Shown in pieces: positions 60,312-64,000 of a stretch of DNA of 64,000 bases. The stretch comes from Tolypothrix tenuis PCC 7101 (GTDB lineage Bacteria; Cyanobacteriota; Cyanobacteriia; Cyanobacteriales; Nostocaceae), in assembly GCF_002368295.1 (NCBI RefSeq), contig NZ_AP018248.1, positions 7,021,281 through 7,085,280 of the forward strand. The letters are read 5' to 3'. Positions within the stretch are counted from its first letter, which is position 1; every line of letters starts with the position of its first letter. The notes under the pieces are model-generated. The model searched no databases, was not told where the DNA came from, and saw only the letters and a program-made list of their open reading frames with translations. A program made the translations under genes and the position numbers.

Positions 60312-60680
60312 TGTCAACTTAACGTGAAACCCGCTTAGTTGCAAAGTTTCGCCCTCACCCTGTGCCCCTCTCCCACCAGGCTACGGTGTACACACAAATC
60401 GGAGTTATTTTGAGAGCCGGGTTTTACCCCCCTTAATCCCCCCTTGCCAAGGGGGGAAACAAGAAAATCTAGTTCCCTCCCCTTTCCAAGGGGAGGGTTA
60501 GGGTGGGGTAATTCGAGGAATGGTAGTGATTCGATAACTTGTGTGTACACCGTAGCTCCCACCAGGAGAGGGGAGCAAGAGATTTAGTTCCCCTTCTCCT
60601 GCGGGAGAAGGGGTTAGGGGATGAGGGCGCGAAGTATTTGTACAACACGCGCCATATATCGCTTTTAGCTTAAGTTGACA
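60312..60680 (+). mobile_element. MITE-A copy 4, interrupted by MITE-B
   Basis: Starts TGTCAACTTAACGTGAAAC, ends TTAAGTTGACA at 60680. A 14-bp direct repeat TAGAGACTTACATA lies on both sides (about 60292 and 60683), a likely target duplication with a few extra terminal bases. MITE-B occupies the centre at 60381-60555. Confidence 0.82.
60381..60555 (+). mobile_element. MITE-B copy 2 (175 bp) inside MITE-A
   Basis: Inverted ends CTACGGTGTACACACAA / TTGTGTGTACACCGTAG, flanked by an exact 11-bp direct repeat CTCCCACCAGG (60370-60380 and 60556-60566). Same relative orientation and same host position as copy 1, but without the third-level insertion. Confidence 0.85.
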
Positions 60681-60731
60681 CGTAGAGACTTACATAATTA
60701 CCAATTCCCCAGTCCCCATTCCCCATTCCCC

Positions 60732-61418
60732 TCACTTGTTATACCAAGCCTTTCGCCACTGTTTCATTTGGTTAATCTCAGCGTCTTGTGCTTTGATGAT
60801 TGCTTGCGCTAATTTCTTAATGTCAGAACGCTTTGTTTTTTGCAAGGCATCTTTAGCCATTGTCACAGCGCCTTCATGATGGGGAATCATCGCATCAATA
60901 AAGCGGAGGTCAAATTCTGCATCAGCTGCGCCTAAGTCCATGTTCATCATCATGGCTTGCATTTGCTCTGATGACATCTCCATCATCTGACCTTTTTGAG
61001 CATCATAAGCCATTGGTTTAGCTCCCGCTTTGGGATACCAAACTGTGCGCCAGCTTTTCATTTGGCTAATTTCTTGGTTTTGCGCTTTGATAATGTCGTC
61101 TGCAAGCTTTTTGATTTCTGGGCGTTTTGATTTTTGCTGTGCTTCTTTCGCCATGACAATCGCGCCTTGATGGTGGACAATCATGCCATCAATGAAGCGT
61201 AAATCATAATTAGCATCGGCTGGGCCTAAATCCATTGCCATGCTGTGATTCATCCCACCACCGTGATGCATCATACCATCGTGATTCATCTGGTGATCGT
61301 TATTGGTATGGTTTTGGGCGGTACTTTGGGAACAAGCCGTTACGACGCTACTAGATACAGATGCGATCGCAATTAAGCTGAATGACAAAAAACTATTTTT
61401 CCAGTTAGGGAATTGCAT
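60732..61418 (-). CDS. Tandem DUF305 periplasmic metal-binding protein (CopM-like)
   Basis: A 228-residue protein with two DUF305 domains: FIDGMIVHHQGAIVMAKEAQQ at about 75 and FIDAMIPHHEGAVTMAKDALQ at about 170. A lipoprotein-like signal (VVTACSQS) leads to a His/Met-rich stretch (NHDGMMHHGGGMNHSMAM), and MMEMSSEQMQAMMMNM lies between the domains. DUF305 protein CopM in Synechocystis binds copper; the residue make-up supports a similar role. It is upstream of, and same strand as, the RND operon, but repeats and MITEs now separate them. Confidence 0.88.
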   Translation of the reverse strand: MQFPNWKNSFLSFSLIAIASVSSSVVTACSQSTAQNHTNNDHQMNHDGMMHHGGGMNHSMAMDLGPADANYDLRFIDGMIVHHQGAIVMAKEAQQKSKRPEIKKLADDIIKAQNQEISQMKSWRTVWYPKAGAKPMAYDAQKGQMMEMSSEQMQAMMMNMDLGAADAEFDLRFIDAMIPHHEGAVTMAKDALQKTKRSDIKKLAQAIIKAQDAEINQMKQWRKAWYNK

Positions 61419-61525
61419 AGGGATTATGTTTATGAGTAATTTTGTGTATTACTCATATTTTGGCAACAAGAAATGAAATTACGATGAAATTCGACCAGAT
61501 TTCAGACTGTACAATACACCCTTGT

Positions 61526-61568
61526 AGAGACGCGATTAATTCCAGAGACGCGATTAATCGCGTCTCTA
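61526..61568. repeat. GAGACGCGATTAAT hairpin repeat, copies 5 and 6
   Basis: A half-copy AGAGACGCGATTAAT directly followed by a full palindromic copy, between the DUF305 and kinase genes, near T/G-rich heptamers. Same family as at 1960, 7421, 11370 and 37958. Confidence 0.65.
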
Positions 61569-61628
61569 CAAGAGTTAAAAGATATTCCCCTTGTCCCCCT
61601 GCCCCCTGCCCCCTGCCCCCTGCTATCA

Positions 61629-63653
61629 TCAAGGCAAATGCCAAATTTTAATCGTCTTATCCTTGCTACCACTGACTAAAGTTTTACCATTGGGACTAAA
61701 AGCCACTGCGTAAACTTCGGCTGTATGTCCTTGAAAAGTTTTGATGACTTCTCCTGTGGTTTTTTGCCAGACTTTTACAGTTTTGTCATCGCTAGCACTA
61801 GCAATATACTCGCCGTTGGGACTAAAAGCGATCGCATTCACATCGGCTGTGTGTTCTCCAAAGGTACGGATGAGTTTCCCTGTGTTCAGGTTCCAAAGTT
61901 TAATGGTTTTATCATCGCTGGCGCTGGCTAACAACTGTCCATTGGGACTGATGGCTAAAGCGTTGACATCGAGGGAATGTCCTTGCAGCGTATGTATTTC
62001 TTTACCTGTTTTTAGCTGCCAAATTTTGATAGTTCTATCAGCGCTAGCACTGACAATTTTCTCACCATCAGGGCTAATGGCAACAGCTAACACTTCTCTT
62101 GTGTGTCCTTTGAGGGTGCGAATTTCTTTACCTGTCGCTAAATCCCAGAGTTTAATAGTTTTATCGTAACTACCACTAACTACAGTTTGACCATCTGGGG
62201 TAATCGCCACAGAATTAACTAAATCGCGATGTCCATTTAAAGTGCGAATTTCCTTACCAGTGTTGAGATTCCAGATTTTGATGGTGTGGTTTTTATAACC
62301 TGCGATCGCAGTTTGACTATCTGGAGTAATTGCCACAGCATACACCCAACCAGAATCCGCTTTTAGGGTACGAATTACTTGTTTTTGCTGCAAGTTCCAA
62401 ATTTTAACTGTTTGATCGTCGCTACCGCTAGCTAATATGCCTTCTTTTCCTGTGGCTATTTGCTGTAAGGGTAACAGCGCCACATTTGGTTGTTGACGTT
62501 GAGATTTAGGAGATGGGGAAATTGGCACAAAAGCCAGGGTATTAACTTCTCCACCATGTCCAGTTAGAGGTAAACTTTGCCAATATCCATATCCTGCCCA
62601 TCCTACCAGCAAAATTGCGCCACCCATCAGCAGTTGATATGGTAACTGGGTTTTACCTAGCAGCTTTTGCAGATGAGTTGCAGCTTTCAGATTAAATCCT
62701 GAAACTTGAGGTTTACCAACATGATCCTGGAGAAAAGTTTTTTGTTGCGTTGGCTGTGGTAAATCTTGCAAAACTGCATTTGCTGATTGGTAGCGATGCT
62801 CAACTTCTTTTTGTAAAAGCTTATCTAATATCTGTTCTAATGGTGCAGATATGGGAGATTTCAGATGTTCTCGCCAACTCTTTACCCAGTTATAGCCAGC
62901 TTCCATATACAAATGCGATGGCTGAATTCCCGTTAACAGCGAAAAGCAAGTTACTCCCAAACTAAATAAATCGCTAGCTGGCGACGCTAAACCATACTTC
63001 ATTTGTTCCATTGGCGCATAGCCATAAGAACCAATGCTAGTACCTGTAAGTTCTAGCGAGGTAGCGGTGACTTGCTTGGATACACCAAAATCAATCAACA
63101 CTAAATTCCCCCCGGCGCTTTGAGACTGGGGGGAACGACGCATAATATTATCTGGCTTAATATCGCGGTGAATTACCTGATTTTCATGGACGAAATTCAG
63201 TACAGGTAATAATTCAGCTAAAAGTTGCCAAATTTTTGCTTCGCTAAAAGTACCTTGTTGTTTTAGTTCCTGTCGTAAACTTTGCCCTTGGATAAACTGC
63301 TGCACTAAGTACAGGTAGCTATCTTCACCAAAGTAAGCATACAAAGTGGGAATTTGCGGATGTTCTCCTAGCTGCTGCAAACGTCTTGCTTCTTCTTTAA
63401 ACAGTTCTGTAGCTTTACGTAGCGCATTAGTGCCTTTTACTTGCGGTGATAGCTGCTTCACCACGCAATATTCTTTCAGTTTATCTTCATCTGCTGCTAA
63501 AAAAGTCCTACCAAATCCACCGCCTCCCAGTGGTTGAATAATGCAATAGCGATTCCGCAATAGTGGTGTCAATTTTGTCCCACAGCCTTGGCAAAAATTG
63601 CTATCTTGTGGGTTTACAGGTTGATCGCAGCTAGGATTCAGGCAGTAGGTCAT
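61629..63653 (-). CDS. Serine/threonine protein kinase with WD40 propeller
   Basis: A 674-residue eukaryote-type kinase. N-terminal zinc ribbon (CLNPSC and FCQGCGTKL), kinase domain about 34-300: glycine loop PLGGGGFGRTF, ATP-Lys in CVVKQL, catalytic loop HRDIKPDNIM, DFG as LIDFGVSK, GSYGYAPMEQ. A membrane helix sits at about 340-360 (LLMGGAILLVGWAGYGYW). The C-terminus has seven WD40 repeats ending in IKIWHLP, each with the GH and D-x4-W/IW pattern, one complete propeller. Probably senses a partner outside the membrane or scaffolds a complex; target unknown. No adjacent partner gene seen. Confidence 0.93.
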   Translation of the reverse strand: MTYCLNPSCDQPVNPQDSNFCQGCGTKLTPLLRNRYCIIQPLGGGGFGRTFLAADEDKLKEYCVVKQLSPQVKGTNALRKATELFKEEARRLQQLGEHPQIPTLYAYFGEDSYLYLVQQFIQGQSLRQELKQQGTFSEAKIWQLLAELLPVLNFVHENQVIHRDIKPDNIMRRSPQSQSAGGNLVLIDFGVSKQVTATSLELTGTSIGSYGYAPMEQMKYGLASPASDLFSLGVTCFSLLTGIQPSHLYMEAGYNWVKSWREHLKSPISAPLEQILDKLLQKEVEHRYQSANAVLQDLPQPTQQKTFLQDHVGKPQVSGFNLKAATHLQKLLGKTQLPYQLLMGGAILLVGWAGYGYWQSLPLTGHGGEVNTLAFVPISPSPKSQRQQPNVALLPLQQIATGKEGILASGSDDQTVKIWNLQQKQVIRTLKADSGWVYAVAITPDSQTAIAGYKNHTIKIWNLNTGKEIRTLNGHRDLVNSVAITPDGQTVVSGSYDKTIKLWDLATGKEIRTLKGHTREVLAVAISPDGEKIVSASADRTIKIWQLKTGKEIHTLQGHSLDVNALAISPNGQLLASASDDKTIKLWNLNTGKLIRTFGEHTADVNAIAFSPNGEYIASASDDKTVKVWQKTTGEVIKTFQGHTAEVYAVAFSPNGKTLVSGSKDKTIKIWHLP

Positions 63654-64000
63654 TGTTCAGTATCTATCAGCCCTCGTAAGTATATGATAAATACTCTTGT
63701 GCATTTATTCCTAATTGCGATCGCGTTTCTCTACAATTTCCCCTCACAGTTCGCAAGTAGGCGCGATTTATCCGAAATATGTCAAGCTTTATAGGGGAAG
63801 GGGGAAAGGTGAAAGGGGAAAGGGTAAGGGGATAAAAACCTTTTCCCTTTTTACCCTTCCCCTTTCCCCCGCTTTCCTGGACGAATGTTAAATTTAAATC
63901 AGAAATTTCCTCAGTAGGGAAATGAATACCTCAACATAATTAATTACCAAAACTTCTTTTCCGTTCCCCAGTCCCCAGTCCCCAGTCCCCAGTCCCCAGT
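63654..64000. other. Gene-free right edge with heptamer repeats
   Basis: HIP1 site near 63718, AAAGGGGAAAGG purine run near 63790-63870 and a CCCCAGT heptamer array from about 63966 to the window end. A gene may begin beyond it. Confidence 0.5.

Noticed and set aside
1..64000. tRNA, rRNA, prophage or plasmid-origin features
   Set aside because: None was recognised on either strand by eye; a tRNA scan could still find a missed one.

Overview
The window looks like chromosomal DNA from a filamentous, probably heterocyst-forming cyanobacterium (Nostocales). The evidence is the inducible CO2-uptake NDH-1 locus (ndhF3, ndhD3, cupA), the cyanobacterial/plastid families Ycf66 and Ycf23 (DUF561), a ComFB-domain protein, a devBCA-type exporter, very frequent GCGATCGC (HIP1) octamers, and heptameric short tandem repeats (CCCCAGT, ACCAATT and TTTGGTG types). 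No rRNA, tRNA, prophage or CRISPR array was seen.

Layout. 1-1531: a Tn5-like (IS4 family) transposase, cut by the window edge, sitting in a miniature repeat element (MITE-A). 1753-8801: a small membrane protein, then ndhF3, a Tat-exported beta-carbonic anhydrase, ndhD3, a CDP-alcohol phosphatidyltransferase-like gene and cupA, i.e. a CO2-concentrating operon with two extra genes. 8802-9950: a 252-bp tandem array followed by nested miniature elements. 9951-14890: an AbrB-type membrane protein, small conserved proteins, an NTF2-like protein, Lin0512 and an LD-carboxypeptidase. 15053-24698: a minus-strand cluster of sugar/small-molecule genes (NAD epimerase, C-methyltransferase, glucose-1-phosphate cytidylyltransferase, PIG-L deacetylase, RmlC-like epimerase, 2OG oxygenase, class III aminotransferase, aminopeptidase-like protein), split by mobile DNA. 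24699-26247: a long gene-free stretch holding a candidate structured ncRNA with promoter and terminator. 26248-35690: leuS, GGCT-like protein, an ECF sigma/anti-sigma pair, envelope enzymes (L,D-transpeptidase, M23 peptidase), ComFB protein, AEC permease. 35932-39245: devBCA-type exporter. 39876-42671: a 931-residue protein joining a degenerate signal-peptidase domain, TPRs and an apparently intact CHAT protease. 42858-51163: miaB, gnd, ycf66, CAP lipoprotein, fetB-like permease, DegT aminotransferase, ycf23. 51217-61418: a heavy-metal efflux locus (histidine kinase, response regulator, lipoprotein, RND pump, adaptor, double-DUF305 protein) interrupted by a convergent PD-(D/E)XK-like nuclease gene and by a second tandem array plus nested MITEs. 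61629-63653: a Ser/Thr kinase with seven WD40 repeats.

The most unusual observations are the CHAT protein whose fused signal-peptidase domain lacks both catalytic residues, the orphan structured RNA at 25417-25710, the repeated insertion of different elements into the same palindromic centre of MITE-A, the histidine kinase whose C-terminus is translated microsatellite DNA, and the extra genes in the CO2-uptake operon. All identifications come from reading translated sequence and motifs; no database search was run.
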